Source: Bacteroidota bacterium
GTDB lineage: Bacteria > Bacteroidota > Bacteroidia > Chitinophagales > LD1
DNA length: 64,000 nucleotides
Reading direction: 5' to 3'
Assembly (NCBI GenBank): GCA_947479455.1
Contig: CANJZE010000006.1
Span: 97,717-161,716 of the forward strand
Position numbers and translations under genes: made by a program. The notes below the pieces were generated by a model that did no database searches, was not told the DNA's origin, and saw only the letters and a list, made by a program, of their open reading frames with translations. Positions 20,101 to 27,815 of the stretch are shown one piece after another; position 1 is the stretch's first letter; each line of letters opens with the position of its first letter.

Positions 20101-22382
20101 TTATCCATGACGGTTACCGAGTAAGTTCCTGCACCTAACGCACTTCTGTTTTGAGAAGTAATACCACCGCCCCAGTTATAGTTATACGGACTACTTCCGC
20201 CACTCACAGCTAAATTCACCCAGCCGTTGTTTGAATTGAAACAAGTTAAATCACCAACACTCACATTAAGGTTTGCCAAAGTTGGTTGACTGATAGTAGC
20301 AGAAGAAGTAGCGGTACAAGAGCGATTATCAGTAACAGTTACAGAATAATTTCCGGCAAAAAGGCCCGTTCTGTTTTGTGTTGTAATTCCGCCATTCCAG
20401 CTATAAGTGTAGGGAGCAAAACTTCCTGAAACCGCTAAGTTTATAGCACCTGTGTTTGCACCAAAACAAGTGGCGTTGGTAACAGTAGGTGAAACAGAAA
20501 TAGCATTGGGTTGATTTACCGCAATGCTAGAACTTATAGAGCAACCTGAATTATCAGTAACGGTTACTACATAGTTACCCGATGCAAGTGCCGTTCGGTT
20601 TTGCGTAAGAATACCACCACCCCAGTTATAAGAGTAAGGTGTGGCACCGTTGGTAACGGTAATATTTATAGTTCCGTTAGTGTAACCAAAACAGGCAGCG
20701 TCTACCACCGTAGAACTAATGTTCATTCCAAAGGCAGGTTGTGTTATGGTTACGGTTTTAGTAATGCTGCAAACTAAGTTATCGGAAATAGTAACGGTGT
20801 AAGTTCCTGCAACAAGTCCCGAAGGGTCTTGCACCACAGCGCCATTGCTCCAAGTGTATGAATAGGGAGTCCATCCGTTACTTACCGTTAAGTTGATGGA
20901 ACCTGAAGCAGCACCAAAGCAGGTAACGTTTGCCTGAGTGGTGGTTGCGGTCATAGGAGTGTACGGCAATACAGTGGCCGAGGCTACAGAAGAACATCCG
21001 TGCGCATCGGTAACTGTTACCGTATACGTTCCCGAGTTTACATTCACCCGATTCGGAGTAACCACTCCACTTCCCCACCAATAGGTGTAAGGTCCAGTTC
21101 CGCCTATAATGTTTGTCATTACTGAACCCGTTGGACCTCCGGTGCAAGCTAAAGGTGATGGAACTGCAGTTGCAGTTAAAACCAATGGTTCTGGAACAAA
21201 GGCGCTTGCAGTTGCAGTGCAGCTTTTAAAATCAGTAACCGTTACTGTAAAAGTTCCTGAAGCAAGACCTGTTCTGTTTTGTGTAAACACACCACCACCC
21301 CAGTTATAGGTATAAGGTGATGTTCCACCTGTAGAAGTTGTATTGATAGCTCCGTTGTTACTTCCAAAACAGGTTAAGGCAACCACGTTTAAGGTTACAT
21401 TCAATGCTGTCGGCTGACTAACATTTACTGTAGCAGCTGCTGTGCATCCTGTAGTTGAAGTAGCTGTAACGGTATATGAACCTGCAGAAATACCTGTGCG
21501 GTTTTGAGTGGTTGGTCCATCGTTCCATGCAAAAGTATAAGGCCCTACACTGCCAGTTACCGAGGTAACATTTATGGTTCCATTACTTCCACCATTACAA
21601 GAAGGCTGTGCCGATGAGGTATTTACAGTCATACCGGCACCTGATTGAGATACGGTTGCTGTAAGACTTGCTGTGCATCCACTTGCATCTGTAACTGTAA
21701 CTACATAATTGCCTGCTGCAATTCCTGTGCGGTCTTCTGTATTAGCTCCATCATTCCATAAATAAGTATAGCCTGGAACCCCGAATAATACTGTCAAATT
21801 TATTGCCCCGTTAGCACCACTTCCACAAGTAACGTTTGTAGTTGTTCTAGAAAGAACCATTCCCGCAGGTTGCGTAACATTAGCTGAATCAACTTTTGTG
21901 CAGCCTCTGGAATCAGTTATAGTAACGTAATATACAGCTGCAGTTAGTGAACTTCTGTTTTGTGTAGTTATACCATCGTTCCATAAATAAGTATAACCGG
22001 CTGTGCCGCCACTTACCGTTAGTGCTATTGCTCCTGTATTACCTCCCCCACAAAATACGCCTGTTATAGATTTAGAAACACTAATTACTGTGGGTTCCGT
22101 AACTGTGATAGAAGCAGAAGCTGTAACGCCAAAAAAATCGGCAACTGTTACGGTATAGGTTCCCGCAGCAATTCCGGTTCTGTCTTGTGTGGTAGTTCCA
22201 CCATTCCAAAGATAAGTGTAAGGAGCAGAGCCGCCCGATGGGGTAATGTCTATGCTGCCGTTGGTTCCGCCATTGCAACTAACATTTACATGCGTTTCAG
22301 CTATAAAAACAGCTGCGAATGTCTGCGCGCTAAGCGCAGTAAAAAATGTAAGTAATACAATGGCACGTGTAAAGTTTTTCAT
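14133..22382 (-). CDS. Giant SprB-repeat cell-surface protein with gliding-type T9SS C-terminal domain
   Basis: The start at 22382 (MKNFTRAIVLLTFFTALSAQ) places a signal peptide at the N-terminus of a 2,749-residue protein; a longer in-frame start would bury the signal 30 residues in and is rejected. Residues about 31-2582 are 34 tandem repeats of about 75 residues of the SprB type, each of the form NVSCNGGNNGAI...GGTSPYTYNW...LAAGTYTVTVTD..GC. After a 74-residue beta domain, the last 93 residues (from ITDIFVPNAFTPNGDGNN, then VFNRWGEKVF) form the gliding-motility-associated type B sorting domain, which directs export through the type IX secretion system. It is probably a surface adhesin moved or displayed at the cell surface. 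SprB itself is the Flavobacterium gliding adhesin; true gliding function here is inference. No sprF/porP-like gene is adjacent. Confidence 0.9.
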   Translation of the reverse strand: MKNFTRAIVLLTFFTALSAQTFAAVFIAETHVNVSCNGGTNGSIDITPSGGSAPYTYLWNGGTTTQDRTGIAAGTYTVTVADFFGVTASASITVTEPTVISVSKSITGVFCGGGNTGAIALTVSGGTAGYTYLWNDGITTQNRSSLTAAVYYVTITDSRGCTKVDSANVTQPAGMVLSRTTTNVTCGSGANGAINLTVLFGVPGYTYLWNDGANTEDRTGIAAGNYVVTVTDASGCTASLTATVSQSGAGMTVNTSSAQPSCNGGSNGTINVTSVTGSVGPYTFAWNDGPTTQNRTGISAGSYTVTATSTTGCTAAATVNVSQPTALNVTLNVVALTCFGSNNGAINTTSTGGTSPYTYNWGGGVFTQNRTGLASGTFTVTVTDFKSCTATASAFVPEPLVLTATAVPSPLACTGGPTGSVMTNIIGGTGPYTYWWGSGVVTPNRVNVNSGTYTVTVTDAHGCSSVASATVLPYTPMTATTTQANVTCFGAASGSINLTVSNGWTPYSYTWSNGAVVQDPSGLVAGTYTVTISDNLVCSITKTVTITQPAFGMNISSTVVDAACFGYTNGTINITVTNGATPYSYNWGGGILTQNRTALASGNYVVTVTDNSGCSISSSIAVNQPNAISVSPTVTNATCFGANTGAINLAVSGSFAPYTYSWNGGITTQNRTGLFAGNYSVTVTDNRSCTATSSATISQPTLANLNVSVGDLTCFNSNNGWVNLAVSGGSSPYNYNWGGGITSQNRSALGAGTYSVTVMDNAGCTYSASAVINQPAAINVSSSITNASCFGGNNGAINLAVTGGTSPYTYLWNSGAIAQNRTNLSAAAYSVTVTDYTGCTAAHTATVGQATSLSIIPVVTNVSCNSGTNGAITLTVTGATAPYSFNWGGGVVTQNRTTLSSGNYVVTVTDNAGCTASNSSNLTQPTAIAVTSTVTNATCFGGTNGSIIIGVSGGTSPYAFNWGGGIISQNRNTLLAGNYTVIVTDNAGCTTTNSSTVSQGTAIVISPTVTNATCNGGSTGAINIGVNGGVSPYTFNWGGGIVTQNRTSLLAGNYVVTVTDNSSCTASSSSSINQPSAISASSTTTNVACNGGNNGAITLTVTGGTSPFTFNWGGGVLTQNRTNLISGSYTVTITDNASCTSTHTATISQTTSLSVSSTVTNSTCNGGNNGAITITTTGGTTPYSYNWGGGIISQNRTALLAGSYTVTVSDNAGCTSANTAVVGQPIAITITPTVTNVACVGGNTGAVNISVNGGTSPYTFNWGGGIISQNRTSVAAGNYSVTVTDNASCTATNTSTVIQLAALAVTPVVTNVSCNGGNNGAITITANGGTAPYTYNWGGGVFTQNRTNLSAATYTVTVIDNAGCSGTNSSVVTQPSAISATANITNVSCNGGNNGAIALTANGGTSPYSFAWAGGAVTQNRVALAQGSYAVTITDNNSCTFATSATVTQPAVISLSTTKVDVACFGAATGSINLTVAGGTSPYTYLWTNAAQTQNISSLVANSYSVTVNDANSCTATTSASISQATQITTSVSSINASCFGSNTGSIDLSVSGGTGAYTYVWSNAATTQDVTSVAANTYTVTVKDASNCTVLANATITQPTQIVLSNTKVNVLCNGGNNASIDLTVTGGSSPFTYAWSNAATSQDISTLIAGTYTVSVNDNNWCSASSSIVISQPALLTVIAAQTNVSCSGGNNGSITLTVAGGTSPFNYNWGGGVVTPNRTSLTAGNYSVIVTDANACSVNSSTSITQPAPLVVTYVKTDVVCNGAISGSIDVSVSGGATPYVYHWNNNATMQDLWNAGAGTYGVTITDANACSSAVSVAIVQPSPLTVSVIQTNVNCYGGTNGAITANASGGNGGYIFNWSNGGNTATITNLSGGSYTLSLSDAAACATTLSLSITQPSQIVLTETHTNILCNGGNNGAINLSVNGGTTPYFYNWSNSATSQDISSITSGNYSVIVTDGNSCTASLTATITEPATLSVSTSATNVVCNGASTGAVSSTVSGGTSPYVYNWINNATTSNISNVIAGNYSVTVTDANACSAVSSSTITQATAISVSLSKTDATCFGNSNGSITTTVSGGNAGYTFNWSNGAITQNIGNLAAATYTVTVMDASNCSVVSSIAVAQPTQVTTTETHVNVSCNGGNNASINITPAGGTGAYSFSWSNAAVSQNVNGLNAGSYTVTIADANSCTTTKTIAITQPAILSLSETHTAFACSTNAGAIDLTVAGGTTPYTYNWTNAATTQDINNLAAANYTVVVTDANACTSTTSVSITALVSISTSLSKTDVLCNGAATGAVSVYVTGGTMPFSYNWTNGSLTQNLNNVTAGIYSVVVVDANNCSSSASSIITEPSALAINPTINHVSCFGGNNGSISLSTTGGVSPYTFAWSNNSSTTSVSSLLAANYAVTVVDANSCATTIPSIAVNQPSALELTENIIPVGCSGRNDGEIHMSASGGTPPYSFMWNTAHSDKDLLNLPVGNYGVTVTDNNSCVMSKMEIVGMAPALSVTSTVKNTACAQVQNGQIDLTVSGGTPSYVFRWSNGETTPSINDLAQGNYDVTIADSRNCSAQANFTVTYDYDLQVDATNSTTINLGESLKLTATTNTDHANVYSWTPTQNVICTNCQTTDVVPTFTTHYTVNVMDANGCKASDTLTVEVNSITDIFVPNAFTPNGDGNNDELKIYGDVNTIVYLDFAVFNRWGEKVFESMNANFSWDGTYQGEALPKGVFIYTMKAVFINGYSRDYKGSLTVIK
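14637..22292 (-). repeat. Array of 34 SprB-type coding repeats (about 225 bp each)
   Basis: Hand alignment of the protein gives 34 units averaging 75 residues, with a near-invariant Cys pair per unit (xxCxGGxNGxI early, DNxxCT late). Units 5, 8, 10, 12-18 and 23 share NWGGG followed by (T/S)(Q/P)NR; outer units use WNDG, WSNAAT or WNNNAT instead. The repeats have drifted at the DNA level, so they are not a recent identical tandem array. Cysteines in each unit could make one disulphide per repeat outside the cell. Confidence 0.9.
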
Positions 22383-22576
22383 GCCTGGTTCCGGTTTTAG
22401 TTTAATGCTGCACAGAACCTTCAATTCCATGCAACAAATTAATATACGAAAACAAGTCTTAGTTTGTTTCAATCCTTACACATTGTACGTCTTGAATTAC
22501 ACGGTTTTGCTGTGTAAGACAAAAGGAAATCCTTGTTATAAGCAGAGAACTAACGAAGTTACTCTACACCTAAAAT

Positions 22577-22609
22577 GAAAAAATCCTGTTCGGTTGAACA
22601 AGATTTTTA
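22577..22609 (-). terminator. Terminator hairpin downstream of the tRNA relic
   Basis: AAATC-TGTTC pairs with GAACA-GATTT around a GGTT loop, followed on the minus strand by a T run. Identical to the hairpin at 22702-22734. Confidence 0.7.
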
Positions 22610-22610
22610 C

Positions 22611-22691
22611 TGGCGGAGGGAGAGGGATTCGAACCCACGGTAAGCTCATCACCTACGTCCCGATTTCGAATCGGGATCTATAAAACCGCTC
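22611..22691 (-). pseudogene. 5'-truncated tRNA-Ser(CGA)
   Basis: From the CCA end inward the T arm, variable arm and anticodon arm of a serine tRNA are intact; the anticodon loop TTCGAAA closed by TCCCGA/TCGGGA gives anticodon CGA. Most of the D arm (GAGCGG) is present, but the 5' acceptor strand GGAGGGA and the joining bases are missing: immediately before the D arm the sequence switches to the spacer of the upstream tRNA gene. Without the 5' strand no acceptor stem can form, so it cannot be a working tRNA as read. Confidence 0.75.
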
Positions 22692-22701
22692 GTTGTAAAA
22701 T

Positions 22702-22734
22702 GAAAAAATCCTGTTCGGTTGAACAAGATTTTTA
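22702..22734 (-). terminator. Terminator hairpin downstream of tRNA-Ser(UGA)
   Basis: Same hairpin as at 22577-22609, directly abutting the CCA end of the intact tRNA gene on the minus strand. Confidence 0.7.
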
Positions 22735-22735
22735 C

Positions 22736-22826
22736 TGGCGGAGGGAGAGGGATTCGAACCCACGGTAAGCTCATCACCTACGACTGTTTTCAAGACAGTT
22801 CCATTAAACCGCTCTGGCATCCCTCC
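22736..22826 (-). tRNA. tRNA-Ser (anticodon UGA)
   Basis: A complete class II tRNA on the minus strand: acceptor stem GGAGGGA/TCCCTCC, discriminator G, encoded CCA (22736-22738), D arm AGAGCGGTTTAATGG, anticodon loop CTTGAAA between AACTGT and ACAGT giving UGA, a long variable arm (TAGGTGATGAGCTTACC region) and T loop GGTTCGAATCC. The 88-base length without CCA is standard for tRNA-Ser. It decodes UCA and, by wobble, UCG. Confidence 0.95.
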
Positions 22827-22942
22827 GCGGGCAAAAATAGAAACTCAAAGAACTTTTCAAAACATTTTCAACATTCATCGCAAAACTATCTTCCGTAAAA
22901 CATGATTAAATCTATTTTCGCCTCGCAAAAACAAAAACATTT

Positions 22943-25171
22943 ATGAGCGCAGCAGCACATCTTGAAATTGCTACAGTAGAACAGGCCAAACAATTAGGTC
23001 TTCGCGAAGAAGAATTCGAAAAAATAAAACTAATACTCGGTCGCACTCCAAACTTTAATGAGTTGAGTATTTACAGCGTTATGTGGAGCGAACACTGCTC
23101 TTACAAAAACTCTATTAAATGGTTAAAGACCTTGCCACGCAAAGGCAAACATTTACTCGTAGAAGCAGGAGAGGAGAACGCGGGGCTTGTTGACTTAGGT
23201 GATGGACTTGCCTGCGCCTTCAAAATTGAATCGCATAATCACCCGAGCGCGCTGGAACCTTATCAGGGTGCAGCTACGGGAGTGGGAGGAATTCACCGCG
23301 ATATTTTTACCATGGGCGCGCGACCAATCTGTTCGCTCAACTCGCTTCGCTTTGGAAATTTGGAAAACGATCGTACAAAATATTTGCTCAAAGGCGTGGT
23401 AAAAGGAATTGGCGATTACGGAAACTGTTTCGGTGTGCCTACCGTTGGAGGTGAAGTTTATTTCGATTCGGTTTACACCACTAATCCATTGGTAAACGCC
23501 ATGAGTGTAGGAATTGTGAAGACGGGCGAAACGGTTTCTGCTATTTCGCAAGGCGCGGGAAATCCTGTTTACATTGTTGGTTCTTCAACAGGCAAAGACG
23601 GAATACACGGAGCCGCTTTTGCTTCGAAAGATATAACCGAAGACAGCGCAAAAGATTTACCTGCGGTTCAGGTAGGTGACCCTTTTCAGGAAAAATTATT
23701 GTTGGAAGCTTCGCTTGAAGTAATTAAAACAGGAGCGGTTGTAGGTATGCAGGACATGGGTGCTGCGGGTATTACCTGTTCTACTTCCGAAATGAGTGCG
23801 AAAGGAAAAAGCGGAATGAAAATATGGTTAGATAAAGTTCCTACGCGTCAACAAAACATGAAGCCGTGGGAAATTCTCTTGAGCGAATCGCAGGAGCGCA
23901 TGTTGATTATTGTGAAAAAGGGAATGGAAAAAGAAGTGGAAGCGGTTTTCGAAAAATGGGATTTGCATTGCGCTATCATTGGTGAAGTTACCGATGGCGA
24001 GCGTCTTCAATATTTCATGGGCACTGAATTGGTAGCTGATGTTCCTGCCGAAAGTTTAGTGCTGGGTGGTGGTGCTCCGGTTTATGAAAGAGAATACAAA
24101 GAGCCCGCTTATTTCGCTGAGAACAAAAAATTCAATATTGATTCGGTTGAACAACCCGAAGATTTGAAGAAAGCGGGAAGAGCATTGATTCAGCGATTGA
24201 ATATTGCTTCGAAGCGTTGGGTGTTTCAGCAATACGATTCAATGGTAGGTGTGGCAAATACTTCTACTAACCGTCCGAGCGATGCAGCTATTGTTCGCAT
24301 TCACGACAGCACAAAATCATTGGCTGTTACCGTTGATTGCAATGCACGTTATGTATGGGCCGACCCATTCGTAGGCGCACAAATTGCAGTAGCAGAAGCT
24401 GCGCGAAACATTGTTTGCAGTGGCGGTGAGCCAAGCGCGGTCACTAACTGTTTGAATTTCGGTAATCCTTATTTACCTGAAGTTTTCTGGCAGTTTGTAA
24501 ACGCCATTCAGGGAATGGGCAAAGCATGTGAAGCATTCGGAACTCCTGTTACAGGCGGAAACGTTTCGTTTTACAATCAATCAACTGATGGTGGCGCAGT
24601 GTTTCCAACCCCTACTATCGGAATGATTGGTGTGGTGGAAGACAAAGAAATTGTGATGACCCTCAATTTCAAAAACAGTGGCGACCGCATTTATGTAATT
24701 GGCGAAATGAAGAATGATATTTCTTCTTCCGAATATTTAGTGAGTCAGCACGAAATAGAAAATTCTCCTGCACCATATTTTGATTTAGAAACCGAAGTGA
24801 AAGTGCAGAACGCGGTGAAGGAATTGATTTACGAACAGGTATTAGCGAGCGCGCATGATATAAGCGAAGGCGGTTTGTTTACCACACTGCTTGAAAGTGC
24901 AATGGCTGGCGGCAAAGGTTTTGAAATTGAAACCGAAGATGATTTGCGCAAAGATGCTTTCCTGTTTGGCGAAGCACAAAGCCGCGTAGTGGTTTCGGTA
25001 AAGCCCGATAAAGAAGATGCGTTCTTAGACATCATTACCAAACACGATGTAGAGTTTTCAAACATTGGTGTGGTTACTTCTTCCTTAATGTTTGTCGACA
25101 AAGTTCGTTGGGGCAATGTGGGCGAATGGAGAGATTTATATGAAGGCGCGCTTGAGAAAGCTTTAAGCTAA
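22943..25171 (+). CDS. purL: Phosphoribosylformylglycinamidine synthase, large-subunit small form
   Basis: The 742-residue protein has the length of the small-type PurL, not the 1,300-residue single-chain type. Landmarks: SVMWSEHCSYKNS, FKIESHNHPSALEPYQGAATGVGGI and DIFTMGARPI in the first half, GMQDMGAAGITCS, and the second half repeat with CLNFGNPYLP and ASAHDISEGGL. It makes FGAM from FGAR with ATP in purine synthesis; small-type PurL needs PurS and PurQ, which are not in this window. A TATTTTCG about 25 bases before the ATG is one base off the -7 consensus. It is the first gene of a two-gene unit, with 4 bases to the next gene. Confidence 0.95.
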   Translation: MSAAAHLEIATVEQAKQLGLREEEFEKIKLILGRTPNFNELSIYSVMWSEHCSYKNSIKWLKTLPRKGKHLLVEAGEENAGLVDLGDGLACAFKIESHNHPSALEPYQGAATGVGGIHRDIFTMGARPICSLNSLRFGNLENDRTKYLLKGVVKGIGDYGNCFGVPTVGGEVYFDSVYTTNPLVNAMSVGIVKTGETVSAISQGAGNPVYIVGSSTGKDGIHGAAFASKDITEDSAKDLPAVQVGDPFQEKLLLEASLEVIKTGAVVGMQDMGAAGITCSTSEMSAKGKSGMKIWLDKVPTRQQNMKPWEILLSESQERMLIIVKKGMEKEVEAVFEKWDLHCAIIGEVTDGERLQYFMGTELVADVPAESLVLGGGAPVYEREYKEPAYFAENKKFNIDSVEQPEDLKKAGRALIQRLNIASKRWVFQQYDSMVGVANTSTNRPSDAAIVRIHDSTKSLAVTVDCNARYVWADPFVGAQIAVAEAARNIVCSGGEPSAVTNCLNFGNPYLPEVFWQFVNAIQGMGKACEAFGTPVTGGNVSFYNQSTDGGAVFPTPTIGMIGVVEDKEIVMTLNFKNSGDRIYVIGEMKNDISSSEYLVSQHEIENSPAPYFDLETEVKVQNAVKELIYEQVLASAHDISEGGLFTTLLESAMAGGKGFEIETEDDLRKDAFLFGEAQSRVVVSVKPDKEDAFLDIITKHDVEFSNIGVVTSSLMFVDKVRWGNVGEWRDLYEGALEKALS

Positions 25172-25175
25172 TACA

Positions 25176-27233
25176 GTGATTAAGCAGGCTGAAACAAATC
25201 TTCGTTATGCGCTCATTGGTGCATGCTTTGCTTTTCTGCTTTATGCAAATACTATTCCGCACGATTATGTTTTAGATGATAAGGGTGTAATTACCCAAAA
25301 TCAATTTGTAATGCAGGGCTTTGCCGGCATCAAAAACATTTTCACTTCCGATGTGTGGCATTTTCAAAATCTCAATCTCGGTTATTATCGTCCTTTATCG
25401 TTAGTGAGTTTTGCTATTGAGCAGCAATTGTTTCCGAACAATGCGCATGTAAGTCATTTGATGAACGTGCTTTTGTATGCGCTCACCGCATTTCTGCTTT
25501 ACTTTCTGTTGCTAAAAATTTTCAATCGCAAACATCCGCTGTTTTCGTTGGTGGTTACTTTACTGTTTATTGCCCATCCACTTCACACCGAAGTTGTAGC
25601 CAATATCAAAAGTCGCGATGAAATTCTTTCGTTCCTCAATCTGATTGCTGCGCTCTATGTTTTTCTTCCTGTTTTGGAAAGAACCAAAATAGAATCGAAA
25701 GAAGCTTTTCGAATTCTTGTCTCATGTTTTCTTTTTTATCTGGCTTTGCTTTCAAAGGAAACTGCCATTATTGGAATGCTTCTGTTGCCCGTTATCATTT
25801 TTTTCCAAAAGGAAACTCCAATCAAGAGAATTGTATTACTCTGCATTCCGTTTGTTGTAATGCTTCTGATTTTTCAATTTCATAAGTATGAAGTGTTTGG
25901 TTCTCTTTCTTCACCTGTATTAAAAGACCTGCTGAACTATCCTTACACCGATTCTGAATTGAAGCTGCCTTCTATGCTAATGATTTTTGCGTGGTGCGTG
26001 AAACTGATTCTTGTTCCGTATCCGCTTTCCTACAGCTATGCCTACAATCAATTGCCCGCTGTTTCATGGGCATCGCTCAATGCTATTGTTGGTGTTGCTC
26101 TTTTAGTTGCAATTCTTTATTTCTCAGTTAATGAGTTTCGTAAAAAAACATCTTTAGGTTTTGGAGGCATTTTTTTCATCATCACTTTGTTGCCGTTGCT
26201 TGCATTCATTTATCTCAAGGGAGGAATTTTTGCAGAACGTTTTCTGTATGCAACCGTTCTCGGTTTCAGTGTTGCAGTTACAAGTCTTCTGTTTTCGTTT
26301 TCGAAAATTTCTTTCGAAAAGAAAGAGGATGGTATTACCTCGCTGTTGAAGCAAAATAAATTTTCAACCCCGTTTTTGTTGCTGCTCGTTTTGTATTCAG
26401 CACAGACTATATCAAGAAATACCGATTGGAAAAATGATGAAACGCTTTTTACGCACGATGTAAATGTTTCTGTAAATAGCAGTCAAACACATTTTCATTA
26501 CGGTGCTATCTTAATCAACAAAGCCATGACTGAGCGAAGCTCAGAAATAAAAAACGGTTATCTCCATTCAGGATTAGCTGAACTGTATACCGCAGTTTCT
26601 ATTCACCCGCATTATGCTGCAACTTACAATGAATTAGGTCTTGCACACGAACGGCTTACACAAAATTTTGATTCAGCTGTTTATTATTACAACCGCGCTA
26701 TTATGGATGGCTCAAACGACCCTTTTAGTTATATCGGTCTGGGGGAAATTTACGAACAGCGCGGCAAAAAGGAATTTGCTTCTTACTACTATAACAAAGC
26801 AGTGGAAGCAAATCCATTCATATCTGAAGTAACTGCACTGAGCGATGCTTATAAAGCGCGCACGGGTTTAGATGTAAAAGAATTTCCTAAGGAGAATATT
26901 GCTATTGATGATTCATCTGAAACCCAACACGATTTCAATTATTATAATCAACTAGGCATGCAATACGGTCAGCAGGGTGATTATGAAAATGCTTTGCGTT
27001 GTTTGAACAAAGCGGCAGACATGAATAGAAGTTCAGAAGAGGTGCTAATCAATCTTGCAGTTTGTTACGGCATGACTAAGCAAAATGAAAAGGCTATTGA
27101 AACACTTCAACGTGTTTTGTTGATTAATTCGGCAAACAAAACTGCCCTCCAAAATTTGGTGGTAATGTATGACCACATCGGCAAAACAGATGTAGCTAAC
27201 GATTACAGAAGAAAATTAAAAGAGGTAGAGTAA
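25176..27233 (+). CDS. TMTC-like polytopic membrane protein with C-terminal TPR repeats
   Basis: A 685-residue protein that starts with GTG four bases after purL. The first 430 residues are hydrophobic with about ten membrane segments; the early loop IPHDYVLDDKGVITQN with an acidic pair and the motif FIAHPLHTEVVANIKSRDEIL match the DUF1736/TMTC-type GT-C glycosyltransferase-like family. From about 440 to the end there are four or five TPR units (YNELGLAHERL, YIGLGEIYEQRG, YNQLGMQYGQQGDYENALRC, INLAVCYGMTKQNEKAIET). Family members are linked to protein O-mannosylation in eukaryotes; bacterial function is not established. It is probably translated with purL. Confidence 0.8.
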   Translation: MIKQAETNLRYALIGACFAFLLYANTIPHDYVLDDKGVITQNQFVMQGFAGIKNIFTSDVWHFQNLNLGYYRPLSLVSFAIEQQLFPNNAHVSHLMNVLLYALTAFLLYFLLLKIFNRKHPLFSLVVTLLFIAHPLHTEVVANIKSRDEILSFLNLIAALYVFLPVLERTKIESKEAFRILVSCFLFYLALLSKETAIIGMLLLPVIIFFQKETPIKRIVLLCIPFVVMLLIFQFHKYEVFGSLSSPVLKDLLNYPYTDSELKLPSMLMIFAWCVKLILVPYPLSYSYAYNQLPAVSWASLNAIVGVALLVAILYFSVNEFRKKTSLGFGGIFFIITLLPLLAFIYLKGGIFAERFLYATVLGFSVAVTSLLFSFSKISFEKKEDGITSLLKQNKFSTPFLLLLVLYSAQTISRNTDWKNDETLFTHDVNVSVNSSQTHFHYGAILINKAMTERSSEIKNGYLHSGLAELYTAVSIHPHYAATYNELGLAHERLTQNFDSAVYYYNRAIMDGSNDPFSYIGLGEIYEQRGKKEFASYYYNKAVEANPFISEVTALSDAYKARTGLDVKEFPKENIAIDDSSETQHDFNYYNQLGMQYGQQGDYENALRCLNKAADMNRSSEEVLINLAVCYGMTKQNEKAIETLQRVLLINSANKTALQNLVVMYDHIGKTDVANDYRRKLKEVE

Positions 27234-27237
27234 AAAT

Positions 27238-27753
27238 TTAGCGCGGGTCAACAACAATTGGTGTTGTTGTAGTTAAATTGCTAAAATGACCTGCCATATC
27301 ACGAAGAACAATGGTGTAAGAAACGGTATCAAGCGGACAAGTGGGGTCAGGTATATTCAAACACTTTTTAGAATCTATTCCACGAATTACTTCAAAATAA
27401 CCTGAGATACCGGGAAACTTGCTGGTGTTAACCACATAAGGCGAAGCAAAATAAGTAACACAATCATCGCGACTGTCAATCAAAAAAACATTGAATGATT
27501 GCATACGCAAGCACGCTGAGTCGCCATGTTGCAACGAGCACTGGTCACAACTGTCACCATCTCTGCGTATCACGCCAATATCACCATCCCCATCGGTAAA
27601 TGAAAATGAAATAGTATCTACCTTGCCGCTATATACATACGAAGAAGAAACAGATTTAAACTCAATATGCGGCTCAATAGGATAACTGGGTGCCTTTACA
27701 CAAGCAGATAGGGAGGAGATGAGTAGGATGAGAAAAATGAAATGCATTTTCAT
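27238..27753 (-). CDS. Lipoprotein of unknown function
   Basis: The start at 27753 (MKMHFIFLILLISSLSACVK) gives a 171-residue lipoprotein with lipobox SSLSAC; an upstream in-frame start would overlap the divergent gene and bury the signal peptide. The mature part includes a repeated acidic turn (FSFTDGDGDIGVIRRDGD) and six or more cysteines, among them CDQCS, suggesting a disulphide-bonded beta domain outside the cytoplasm; the DGDGDIG-type stretch is frequent in Bacteroidota lipoproteins. Its end is only 4 bases from the convergent TMTC-like gene. Confidence 0.75.
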   Translation of the reverse strand: MKMHFIFLILLISSLSACVKAPSYPIEPHIEFKSVSSSYVYSGKVDTISFSFTDGDGDIGVIRRDGDSCDQCSLQHGDSACLRMQSFNVFLIDSRDDCVTYFASPYVVNTSKFPGISGYFEVIRGIDSKKCLNIPDPTCPLDTVSYTIVLRDMAGHFSNLTTTTPIVVDPR

Positions 27754-27815
27754 TGCGTCAAATAAACTTAAAATTGAACTGTTTATTGCATTTTTAGCCG
27801 TACAAAATAATTCTA

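Larger units (their letters stand above)
22571..22782 (-). repeat. 87-bp direct repeat (22571-22657 and 22696-22782) covering terminator plus tRNA-Ser 3' half
   Basis: The two copies read as identical, offset by exactly 125 bases. Each holds a terminator hairpin, the CCA end, acceptor 3' strand, T arm and variable arm of tRNA-Ser. Identity stops at the anticodon arm on one side and just outside the hairpin on the other. Confidence 0.9.

Noticed and set aside
15340..22278. Many short open frames on both strands inside the SprB-repeat gene
   Set aside because: They are out-of-frame readings of the repeats: low-complexity Cys/Arg/Trp strings with no family likeness.
14637..22292. CRISPR-like regular spacing in the 8-kb repeat region
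   Set aside because: The period is about 225 bp, whole units are repeated with drift, and the region is one continuous coding frame. No CRISPR array was found anywhere.
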